Assembly: GCA_017694275.1 (NCBI GenBank)
Contig: JADINB010000018.1
Location: 1 to 14,818 of the forward strand
Length of the DNA: 14,818 nucleotides
Source of the DNA: Candidatus Egerieousia excrementavium
Lineage (GTDB): Bacteria; Bacteroidota; Bacteroidia; Bacteroidales; UBA932
Direction: 5' to 3'
Positions 7,145 to 14,614 of this stretch are shown here, piece by piece. The stretch's first letter is position 1, and each line of letters begins with the position of its first letter. The notes below the pieces were generated by a model. The model did not search any database. It was not told where the DNA came from and saw nothing but the letters and a program-made list of their open reading frames with translations. A program made the position numbers and the translations under genes.

Positions 7145-8614
7145 ATGACCACAGAAAACATACTCAGTATCTTCAAGGAGATAATGAAGGTTCCGCGCGA
7201 GAGCGGGCATGAAGAGCAGATAATCGCATGGCTGCAGAAGCGTGCTGCCGCACATAACCTGGAATGCAAGACAGACCAGGCCGGCAATGTACTTATAATA
7301 CGTGAAGCCTCAAAAGGCTGCGAAAACTCTCCGACAATAATACTCCAGAGCCATTCCGACATGGTATGCGAAAAAAACGCCGGAGTGGAGCATGACTTTT
7401 CAAAAGACCCTATCGTTGCGGTAGAGGAAAACGGATGGCTTATTGCAAAAGAGACCACCCTTGGGGCAGACTGCGGAATAGGAATGGCGGCCCAGCTTGC
7501 CGTTCTCGAGGATGACACCCTGCAGCACGGCCGCATAGAGGCGCTCTTCACTACCTCTGAGGAGACGGGGCTTACGGGAGCCAAATCGCTGGAAAAAGAT
7601 TTTATAAGCGGAAAGATTCTCATAAACCTGGATTCGGAGGATGAGGGCGAACTTTTCATAGGCTGCGCCGGAGGAGTTGACACCACCGCTGTTTTCAAAT
7701 ACGGGACCGTCGAGGCAACCAAAGAGTATGTCAAGGTACTGTTCAGGGTATATGGTGCCGAAGGCGGCCACAGCGGAGACGACATAGACAAGAACCGGGC
7801 CAACGCAGTGAAGATACTTGCACGCCTGCTATATCAGATTATGGACAAATGCAGCATTGAACTCTACGAAATCGACGGCGGGAACAAAAAGAACGCCATT
7901 GCGAGAGAGGCCTATGCGGCAATAGGATTCGACCGCAAGGATATGGGCAGGGTCATGAAGGTATACAGGGAGAACGTTGCCGCGACAAAAGCCGAATTCG
8001 CCCTCAGCGACAAGAACGTGGAGATTTCAGCCGAACGCATAGGCATAGAGGATGTGGACAGCGGGAAGATGCTTTACGAACCCGTAAAGGCAATAGACGG
8101 GAACACAGCCGCGCTGCTTGTTTATGCGCTTAACGCAGCACCTCACGGAGTCCTTGCCATGAGCAATCAGATAAAAGGGCTTGTGGAGACCTCGACAAAT
8201 CTGGCCTCCGTAAAGATGATGCCCGGAAAGAAAATTGCCGTAGGCACAAGCCAGAGAAGTTCGCTCGCAAGCAGCTGCAACTATGCGGCACAGCAGGTAG
8301 AGGCATGCTTTGCGCTTGCCGGAGCAACTGTAAGGCATTTGAACGAATATCCCGGATGGCAGCCGAAAATGGACTCGCACGTTGTAGATGTGACCCGCAA
8401 GGCCTACAAAAAGCTCTTCGGAAAAGAGCCTGTTGTAAGAGCCATCCATGCAGGGCTCGAATGCGGCCTCTTCCTCGACAAATATCCCGACCTGGACATG
8501 ATTTCGTTCGGGCCTACCCTCAGGAAGGTGCATGCCCCGGGCGAGAGGCTCGAACTTGCCTCCCTTGACAAGTTCCGCATGCTTTTGGAACAGGTAATAA
8601 CAGACCTTAAATAG
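7145..8614 (+). CDS. pepD: Cytosol non-specific dipeptidase / aminoacyl-histidine dipeptidase (M20C)
   Basis: This 489-residue cytosolic metallopeptidase matches the PepD (beta-alanyl-histidine dipeptidase) family in length and order of motifs. The probable di-zinc ligands and catalytic residues are H70 and D72 in LQSHSDMVCE, D109 in TTLGADCGIG, E139/E140 in TTSEETGLTGA, D163 in INLDSEDEG, and H463 in KVHAPGERL. A lid-domain segment GAEGGHSGDDI (204-214) and the IHAGLECG motif (434-441) are also typical. The family hydrolyses many dipeptides, including Xaa-His. It lies 29 nt after dnaA and 7 nt before rpe, suggesting cotranscription. The ATG at 7145 gives the usual short N-terminus before ILSIFKEIMKVPRESGHE. 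Confidence 0.95.
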   Translation: MTTENILSIFKEIMKVPRESGHEEQIIAWLQKRAAAHNLECKTDQAGNVLIIREASKGCENSPTIILQSHSDMVCEKNAGVEHDFSKDPIVAVEENGWLIAKETTLGADCGIGMAAQLAVLEDDTLQHGRIEALFTTSEETGLTGAKSLEKDFISGKILINLDSEDEGELFIGCAGGVDTTAVFKYGTVEATKEYVKVLFRVYGAEGGHSGDDIDKNRANAVKILARLLYQIMDKCSIELYEIDGGNKKNAIAREAYAAIGFDRKDMGRVMKVYRENVAATKAEFALSDKNVEISAERIGIEDVDSGKMLYEPVKAIDGNTAALLVYALNAAPHGVLAMSNQIKGLVETSTNLASVKMMPGKKIAVGTSQRSSLASSCNYAAQQVEACFALAGATVRHLNEYPGWQPKMDSHVVDVTRKAYKKLFGKEPVVRAIHAGLECGLFLDKYPDLDMISFGPTLRKVHAPGERLELASLDKFRMLLEQVITDLK

Positions 8615-8621
8615 AGTTACG

Positions 8622-9299
8622 ATGGATACTGTCATTGCACCGTCGCTCCTTTCTGCAGATTTCGGCAACCTTGCACGCGATGTGGAGATGGTAAACTGCT
8701 CCGATGCGGGCTGGTTTCATCTCGACATCATGGACGGGGTGTTCGTACCCAACATCTCATATGGATTTCCGGTAGTCAGGGCCATGGCCAGGCAGGCCAG
8801 AAAGCCTTTGGACGCACATCTGATGATTGTGGAGCCAGACCGCTACCTTGCCCTTTTCAAGGAGGCCGGGGTGGAGTGGCTAAGCGTGCATTATGAAGCC
8901 TGCCCGCATCTGCACAGAACCGTACAGCATATCCATGACCTGGGAATGAAGGCAGGGGTTGCACTCAACCCCCATACCCCGATAACTCTCCTGGAGGATA
9001 TTGTCTGCGACCTGGATTATGTGGTGCTAATGTCGGTAAACCCCGGATTCGGCGGACAATCCTTCATAGAACACTCTTTCGACAAGCTTTCGCGGCTGAA
9101 GGAGATGTGCCTCAGCAAGGGATCAAAGGCACTCATAGAGATAGACGGAGGAGTAAATGCAGAAAATGCGGGAGCGCTGGCAAGGGCCGGTGCAGACATT
9201 CTCGTTGCAGGCAGCGCAGTATTCAAGGCATCTTCTCCACAGAAGATGATAAGAGATATCCTCATTGCCGCCAGAAGCGCAAGGGAGGCTGTCAGATAA
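8622..9299 (+). CDS. rpe: Ribulose-phosphate 3-epimerase
   Basis: This 225-residue TIM-barrel enzyme is of standard length. It interconverts D-ribulose 5-phosphate and D-xylulose 5-phosphate in the pentose phosphate pathway. Conserved residues are visible: S9 in IAPSLLSADF, the metal ligands H33 and D35 in FHLDIMDGVFVPN, H66 in DAHLMIVEP, D175 in IEIDGGVN, and the phosphate-binding MSVNPGFGGQ (137-146) and VAGSAVF (195-201). D35 and D175 are the expected acid/base pair. The ATG is 7 nt after the pepD stop. Its last 8 bp overlap the 3' end of the convergent birA gene. Confidence 0.97.
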   Translation: MDTVIAPSLLSADFGNLARDVEMVNCSDAGWFHLDIMDGVFVPNISYGFPVVRAMARQARKPLDAHLMIVEPDRYLALFKEAGVEWLSVHYEACPHLHRTVQHIHDLGMKAGVALNPHTPITLLEDIVCDLDYVVLMSVNPGFGGQSFIEHSFDKLSRLKEMCLSKGSKALIEIDGGVNAENAGALARAGADILVAGSAVFKASSPQKMIRDILIAARSAREAVR

Positions 9300-10044
9300 T
9301 ATATTTGAGCTCCTTGAATGAGAAAGAGGCGGTGGAACCGTCGCGCAATTGGAGTACAAGGCAGGCCAGTGAGTCTATACCGACTATTCTGGCCTCTATT
9401 TTTTTCTCCTCGCTGCCGCGGCAGTCTATATAGCAAGACCACTCCCCTTTTCTGTACAGACGCGAAAGGAACTCCCTTTCAAGAAGGTCATAGGCCCCGG
9501 CTCTTGCCATGTCATAACAGCTGCAGAAGAGAGAGAGAAACTGCATAAGTTCCTCCCTCCTGTCGTAAGGCTCTTTCCTCCCGGTTTCAAGAATCAGGGA
9601 AGTGGGGTTTGGCAGAGAACTGTCAAACTCTTTCTGGTTAATGTTTATGCCTATGCCCGAGAGACTGACTGACAGATTGTCACCGCACAGGGTATGTTCT
9701 ATGAGCATTCCGCAAATTTTCCTGTCTGAAACGTAAATATCGTTGGGCCACTTTATCTTTACAGACAATCCTTTGGTTTCCAGATATTTTGCAACGGAAA
9801 GAGCCGAAACTTCAGAAATCACGAACTGCCTTCTCGCCTCCAGAAAACAAGGGCGCATGAGTATTGTAAACATAAGATTCTCTGCCTTGGCGCTTTCCCA
9901 TCTGTTCCCCCTCTGCCCTCTTCCGGCACTCTGATAATCTGCAATATAAACCGACAGATCAGGCGCCTTATCAATATTCTCCGACGCCACGTTCATTGTA
10001 GAGTCTACGCTCTCATACCAATTCAATGTCAACTTCTCTTCCAC
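9292..10044 (-). CDS. birA: Biotin--[acetyl-CoA-carboxylase] ligase, monofunctional BirA
   Basis: This 250-residue protein has only the catalytic and C-terminal domains; the N-terminal helix-turn-helix repressor domain of E. coli BirA is absent, as is common in this phylum. The biotinoyl-AMP loop GRGQRGNRWES lies at 41-51, KWPNDIYV at 98-105, an active-site lysine K109 in DRKICGMLIE, and the GIGININ segment at 130-136. The enzyme activates biotin with ATP and attaches it to a carboxylase carrier protein. The frame has no upstream ATG before a stop codon (TGA); the best start is GTG at 10044, with a downstream TTG as alternative. The stop overlaps rpe by 8 bp. A TAACTTTG box inside the 59-bp repeat at 10109-10116 may be its promoter -7 element. 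Confidence 0.92.
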   Translation of the reverse strand: MEEKLTLNWYESVDSTMNVASENIDKAPDLSVYIADYQSAGRGQRGNRWESAKAENLMFTILMRPCFLEARRQFVISEVSALSVAKYLETKGLSVKIKWPNDIYVSDRKICGMLIEHTLCGDNLSVSLSGIGININQKEFDSSLPNPTSLILETGRKEPYDRREELMQFLSLFCSCYDMARAGAYDLLEREFLSRLYRKGEWSCYIDCRGSEEKKIEARIVGIDSLACLVLQLRDGSTASFSFKELKYII

Positions 10045-10109
10045 TTCCTGTTGTTCTTCTCATCCTCTTTATAACCCAATATTCAACCCGACAGTAAATC
10101 AGGGGCTCC

Positions 10110-10168
10110 AAAGTTACAAAATATTTGTCAAAAGCACCTTGCCTCCAACAAATATCTGAAGTTACAGC
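10110..10168 (-). repeat. 59-bp direct repeat, copy A
   Basis: This segment matches 14556-14614 over 59 bp at 53 identical positions, in the same orientation and without gaps. All six differences are transitions. On the minus strand it runs from the stop codon of the distal DUF4249 copy into the upstream region of birA. With the adjacent C at 10109 it forms TAACTTTG on the minus strand, a Bacteroidota -7 box. Confidence 0.85.
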
Positions 10169-11324
10169 TCCTTCAGAGATTCAACATAATAGTTGTAATA
10201 ATCTTCATCAATGCCCCAAAGTGCCTTTACCCTGTATGCAGCGCCGAATATGCCTTCACCGCCCTCTATGTTGCTGTATACCTCGAACCTGTCCCACAAT
10301 TCTGTCAAATCTGTAAATGGTTGCTGCTGCATCTGTTCAAACGTTATAACGTCTTTATAGTATCTGTCCAGTTCTTCAGATACCGAGTCAAAGACAAGAC
10401 GCGACAACGGATGGGATGCACAGTATCTGTATGGTTTGAAGTTTACTGCAATCCACATTCCACTAACTGTTTTTTCTTTAATAAGTTCATCTTTGTCATC
10501 ATGGGAAAAAACATACCAGTATTTTTTTAGTATCGACCCTTTACACTCCGGTCCGGGATATTCCCATCTAAGGTATCTGTCATGGAAGTTGTAGCCGTAA
10601 TCGTTGGGCCATAGAGGGATTCCCAATATTCCTGCATCGTCTTCCTGCCATATACGTGACTTGGAGTTTGCCATGACTAAAGAATACGGAGTCCAGTCTT
10701 GTCCCCACAGGAAGAGGTAACATCCCGGATTGCGCGGAGGCTCTCCATATAACAGGGTATCCATATCCAGGTTTTCAGGCCATCTGAACTCTTCTATGTC
10801 GTCTTTTGTAACCTCGGTAAGATTGAAGTTATCTACATAGCGGTCGCTTGAATATATATAATCGGCCGTTTCGTACTGCAATGTGGATGGGTTGTAACGT
10901 TAATTTTCATTTTCGGAGGAAATACGGTCGTGGCCGTTATCCTGTCATATCCGGAAACTTCAACCTCCAGAGTGTATTGCGCATACTATATGGGATCGAA
11001 TTCGGCCTGCCATACGCCATCCGCCACCTTTACAAACTCATGGCAGCCGGATGTGTCAACTATTACCGTATGTCCATCTTCAAAGTCTGTATAGAATGTA
11101 TCCAGGGCAAAACTCATCCTTACAACAGCCTCCTCAACCTTTGGGTAGGTCTTATCTGAAACAGTTGCAGAATATGAAAGGTTTACCGTCTGCACTTTGT
11201 CTTCGTTGTCAATTACACACTCCACAACCACCGTCCTCTCTCCCGGGTCCATTACAATTTCTTCCATACAGCCCCAGAGGAGTAGAGCGAAAAACAAAAG
11301 AAATATAGTTGATTTGGTTTTCAT
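10162..11324 (-). pseudogene. DUF4249 lipoprotein, distal copy (copy 1): nonsense mutation and internal deletion
   Basis: The reading begins at the ATG at 11324 with a lipoprotein signal peptide (MKTKSTIFLLFFALLLWGC, lipid Cys 19). It stops at a TAG at 10988-10986, where the intact paralogue has GAG (Glu) in EPIEYAR. Homology continues in the same frame to about PPKMKIN. It then jumps near 10895-10905 to YNPSTLQYETADYIY in another frame, missing about 33 codons (about 100 bp) present in the other copies. The remaining C-terminal frame (10881-10162) is open and ends with the DUF4249 hallmark YSNIEGGEGIFGA and an extra tail. The C-terminal part differs substantially from copies 2 and 3, so it is an older or differently sourced paralogue. 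It is almost certainly non-functional unless the pieces are expressed separately. Confidence 0.85.
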
Positions 11325-11336
11325 GCAACTGTTTAT
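11248..11336 (-). repeat. 89-bp block identical to 12491-12579
   Basis: Aligned at an offset of exactly 1243 bp, 89 consecutive bases are identical to the matching part of copy 2. The block covers the signal-peptide codons of copy 1 and part of the upstream spacer. Flanking coding sequence is clearly diverged, so this looks like a recent conversion or recombination tract. Confidence 0.8.
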
Positions 11337-11356
11337 CAAATCATCTACATACAGGC

Positions 11357-12567
11357 TTAATCAAGGTAGAAGTAGTTGCCTGGATAACACCATGGAGATC
11401 TGCTTCTGTACACCGCCCCGAAAATCCCCTTGCCGTTCTTTATATTGCTGTGGACATGATACCGTCCCCAAACAAGAGTCAAGTCTGTTGCCATATCATT
11501 CATCAACACGTCGCTGTAATATTTATCAAGATCGTCCGATACAGTCTCGAATACCAGATGAGACCGCGGATGAGAATAGTAATATTTATACGGCTTGAAA
11601 TTTACCGCAACTGTAAAAAATTGAGATTCTCTGCCGCCATCAGTAAAAGGCCACCACAGACCGTTCATATCACCTAAGTTTCCGTTATGATTAAACCTTA
11701 GATATCTGTCATGAAAGTCATATCCCAACCCATTGGGCCATATATCATGAAATGCATAAAATCTGCCATCATCCAACGGTAAGACTATTTCTTCATCATA
11801 ATCAAAGCTCCATTCAAAAAGGAAGCACGGCCTTGCAAAACTTGAAACATTTATATCAGATTTCAGATAATCATCATACCAGTCGAAATTTTCAGGACGC
11901 TTGAATTCCTTAATATTCTCTTTGGTAACACCTGTAATGTTGAAATTGTCTGCATTTATATGGTTAGTATAAATATACTCGGCCACACTGTATTCCAAAG
12001 TCTCAGGATTGTAGTCGAGACCATATACCCACATTTTGCAATCTTTGCCTGTTACAATTTGATAACTTGCAGCCGTAGCATGAGGGGTATTTACAAGCCA
12101 ACTATATGGATGATAAATATATGCTTTCGGAGGACACTTCATGGTTGCAGTCAGAATGGTTATGGAGTCTTCTCCGGGGATTGTCACTTCAAGATTGTAC
12201 CTTGCAAACTCTATGGGCTCGAATTCGGCCTGCCATACGCCGTCTGCAACCTTTACAAACTCATAGCAGCCAGATGTGTCTATATCCACAAACACATCAT
12301 ATTTTCATCTCCTATGAGATCAATGGTATATGTTGTATCTAATGCAAAGGTTATCCTCACTTCCGCCTCCTCAACCTTCGGGCATTCCGCCTCTGAGACA
12401 TACGCCGAGTAATAGAGATTAACTGTCTGCACCTTCTTTTCGCTGTCAATCACACACTCTGCAACCGCAATCCTTGCCCTCTCTTCCGGTTCCATTACAA
12501 TTTCTTCCATACAGCCCCAGAGGAGTAGAGCGAAAAACAAAAGAAATATAGTTGATTTGGTTTTCAT
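11357..12567 (-). pseudogene. DUF4249 lipoprotein, middle copy (copy 2): single-base frameshift
   Basis: The ATG at 12567 opens the same lipoprotein signal peptide as copy 1 (lipid Cys 19, MKTKSTIFLLFFALLLWGC). The frame follows the intact copy through ALDTTYTI and then ends at 12280. The continuation, VFVDIDTSGCYEFVKVADG, is in the next frame from about 12295 and stays open to the TAA at 11357 over some 312 codons. The span of 1211 nt is one short of a multiple of three; adding one base near 12295-12303 gives about 403 residues, as expected from copy 3. The C-terminal SNIKNGKGIFGA motif is intact. The lack of other damage suggests a very recent mutation, a phase-variable state or a sequencing error. 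It is separated from copy 1 by 32 nt. Confidence 0.8.
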
Positions 12568-12579
12568 GCAACTGTTTAT
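12491..12579 (-). repeat. 89-bp block identical to 11248-11336
   Basis: This is the partner of the identical tract in copy 1. It covers the signal-peptide codons of copy 2 and part of the spacer between copies 2 and 3. Confidence 0.8.
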
Positions 12580-12599
12580 TAAATCATCTACAGACAGGC

Positions 12600-13787
12600 T
12601 CAATCAAGATAGAAGTAGTCGCCATGATAACACCATGGAGATCTGCATCTGTACACCGCTCCGAAAATTCCCTTGCCGTTCTTTATATTACTGTGAATAC
12701 TATATCTTCCCCAGACCATAGCTATATCACTCGTCGATTGTTCCATTATAATCAAATCTGTGAAATATTCATCCAAGTCATCCGATACAGTCTCAAATAC
12801 CAGATGAGACAGTGGATGGGAATAATGATATTTATACGGCTTGAAATTTACCACAACCGTAAAGTATTGATTTTCATAGTAGATATCATTTCTCTTCCAC
12901 AAACCGTTATTTCCTCTGTTTCCACTATGGTTAAGCCTTAGATATCTGTCATGAAAGTCATATCTTAAATCATTGGGCCATATATCATGAAACCTGCGAA
13001 TTCTCCCATCCTCCAACGGTAAGAGTATTTCTTCACCATAATCGAAGTTCCATTCAAAAAGGAAGCACGGCAACATTACACTTATATCAGATTGCAGATA
13101 ATCATCGTACCAGTCGAAATTTTCCGGACGCTTGAATTCCTTGATATTCTCCTTGGTAACGCCTGTAACATTGAAGTTGTCTGGATTTATATGGTTAGTA
13201 TAAATATACTCGGCCACACTGTATTCAGAAGTCTGAGGATTGTAATCGAGGCCATAGACCCACATTTTGCAATCTTCGCCTGTAGTGACATAATAAGCTG
13301 CCGCTGTAGCATGAGGATCATTTACTGTTCCATACGGATGGCGTAAATCCATTTTCGTCGGGTAGTCTGTAGTTGCAGTCAGAATGGTTATGGAGTCCTC
13401 CCCGGGGACTTTCACTTCAAGATTGTACCGCGCATACTCTATGGGCTCGAATTCGGCCTGCCATACACCGTCAGCAACCTTTACAAACTCATAGCAGCCT
13501 GATGTATCTATATCCACGACAATTTCTTCATCTTTTCTGACGATAATGGTATAGGTCGTATCCAATGCAAAACTCATCTTCACTTCCGCTTCCTCAACCT
13601 TTGGGTATTCTATTTCTGAAACGTACGATGAGTAATATAGATTCACTGTCTGCAACTTCTCTTCATTGGTAATTACACAATCCACAACCAAAGTTCTCTC
13701 TCTCGGGTCCATTACTGTCTTCTCTATACAACTGCATATAAATAAGAAAACTGAAAACAGCAGAAATATAGTTGATTTGGTTTTCAT
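12600..13787 (-). CDS. DUF4249 family lipoprotein, intact copy (copy 3)
   Basis: This 395-residue protein has a lipoprotein signal peptide (MKTKSTIFLLFSVFLFICSC, lipid Cys 20 preceded by Ser). The N-terminal half fits DUF4249: LVVDCVITNEEKLQTVNLYYS (33-53), a beta-sandwich-like region, and EYARYNLEVKVPGEDSITI. The C-terminal hallmark SNIKNGKGIFGA lies at 366-377. DUF4249 proteins are usually encoded beside TonB-dependent receptors and are thought to be outer-membrane lipoproteins; their biochemical role is unknown, and no receptor gene is present here. It starts 26 nt after the C13-like lipoprotein gene and ends 32 nt before copy 2, so the block is probably one transcript. It is the only undamaged member of the tandem family. 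Confidence 0.85.
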   Translation of the reverse strand: MKTKSTIFLLFSVFLFICSCIEKTVMDPRERTLVVDCVITNEEKLQTVNLYYSSYVSEIEYPKVEEAEVKMSFALDTTYTIIVRKDEEIVVDIDTSGCYEFVKVADGVWQAEFEPIEYARYNLEVKVPGEDSITILTATTDYPTKMDLRHPYGTVNDPHATAAAYYVTTGEDCKMWVYGLDYNPQTSEYSVAEYIYTNHINPDNFNVTGVTKENIKEFKRPENFDWYDDYLQSDISVMLPCFLFEWNFDYGEEILLPLEDGRIRRFHDIWPNDLRYDFHDRYLRLNHSGNRGNNGLWKRNDIYYENQYFTVVVNFKPYKYHYSHPLSHLVFETVSDDLDEYFTDLIIMEQSTSDIAMVWGRYSIHSNIKNGKGIFGAVYRCRSPWCYHGDYFYLD

Positions 13788-13813
13788 GACACAGATCTTA
13801 TTGTATTACAAAC

Positions 13814-14464
13814 TTACGCACAATTGTTGTCTGTGTATTCATAATAGGATTTGAGCGCTGAATATATTGCAGAGCAGTCATTCCAATACCGTGTATAATT
13901 ATTGTCTCGATTTATGCCGCCACTTATGATAACCGCCCATTTGTTGCCGGATACGGAACCTAATACACTTCTGCCTGCTTTATTCATGTTTGTAAAATCG
14001 AACAGTTCTCCGCTGCCTGCATTTTCCGGCGTATAGTTTTTTTCTCTGTTAATGATACTTACATCTGAAGGCAGCATGGTGTATGTCTGTTCTTCGGTTT
14101 CCATTGTATTGGCATTTACAAACAGATATATACACTCATGCCCCCAGTTGGCCAAAGGGTGTTTGTCTACTATTACCAGCCAGGATACATAATCCGGAGA
14201 AAAGGCCTCCCTTATCCTGTTGCAGATTAATGTGTCAGATGCTCCGAGAGGAGCGTTGCTCACCCAGATGTTCGTATTCACGGAACCGTAAAGACTGTCT
14301 ACAAGGTTCAGCACGGCTTCTCTTGTTACGCTTATGCTGTCAATCAAGTCGGCAGAGAATGTGTTCATGGATTTTACCAGAGGTGAGGAATCCGTTTCAA
14401 AAACTTCTTCCTTGCTGCACGAAAAAAGTGCAAGTAATGAGAAAATTATAAAGAGTCTTTTCAT
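13814..14464 (-). CDS. Lipoprotein resembling the N-terminal part of a C13 (legumain-like) peptidase, truncated
   Basis: This 216-residue protein has a lipoprotein signal (MKRLFIIFSLLALFSC, lipid Cys 16). SKEE follows the cysteine, which fits the acidic surface-export signal of Bacteroidota lipoproteins. Residues 90-120 (SPDYVSWLVIVDKHPLANWG) resemble the N-terminal region of large Bacteroidales C13 proteins as I recall them. Residues 175-210 (KWAVIISGGINRDNNYTRYW, then NDCSAIYSALKSYYEY) resemble the first strand and helix of the legumain/caspase-fold domain. The frame ends at TDNNCA, before the segments that would hold the catalytic His and Cys, so peptidase activity is not expected. It may be a broken gene or a prodomain-like protein kept for another role. 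The DUF4249 gene begins 26 nt later. The family call is from memory of motifs and is moderate. Confidence 0.6.
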   Translation of the reverse strand: MKRLFIIFSLLALFSCSKEEVFETDSSPLVKSMNTFSADLIDSISVTREAVLNLVDSLYGSVNTNIWVSNAPLGASDTLICNRIREAFSPDYVSWLVIVDKHPLANWGHECIYLFVNANTMETEEQTYTMLPSDVSIINREKNYTPENAGSGELFDFTNMNKAGRSVLGSVSGNKWAVIISGGINRDNNYTRYWNDCSAIYSALKSYYEYTDNNCA

Positions 14465-14530
14465 CGTATTGAAGTTTAATGGTTAATATTTGTCTTGATG
14501 AACCTTCTTCAAAAGGCAAAGTCTGCCGGG

Positions 14531-14549
14531 AAAACCGCCTGGCGGCTTT
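14531..14549 (-). terminator. Candidate hairpin terminator, possibly bidirectional
   Basis: On the minus strand AAAGCCGC, loop CAG, GCGGTTTT forms an 8-bp stem (one G-T pair) ending in four T. On the plus strand the same site reads AAAACCGC-CTG-GCGGCTTT. It lies between the 59-bp repeat copy B and the C13-like gene. It could end a leftward transcript entering from beyond the window or attenuate transcription into the C13-like gene. The stem is compact and the T-run is short. Confidence 0.4.
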
Positions 14550-14555
14550 GGCCTT

Positions 14556-14614
14556 AAAGTTACAAAATATTTGTCAAAAACACTTTATCTCCAACGAATA
14601 TCTAAAGTTACAGC
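14556..14614 (-). repeat. 59-bp direct repeat, copy B
   Basis: This is the second copy of the repeat at 10110-10168 (53/59 identical, transitions only), in the same orientation. On the minus strand it lies 91 bp upstream of the C13-like gene. Its box reads TAACTTTA, so it lacks the final G of the -7 consensus found in copy A. Confidence 0.85.

Noticed and set aside
8027..8668. 213-codon leftward open frame across pepD and the start of rpe
   Set aside because: It lies opposite two certain genes with conserved catalytic motifs and its translation has no protein-like pattern.
10021..10068. Short out-of-frame ATG reading (about 16 codons) overlapping the birA start
   Set aside because: It ends at once in a stop codon and encodes nothing recognisable; a leader-peptide role has no support.
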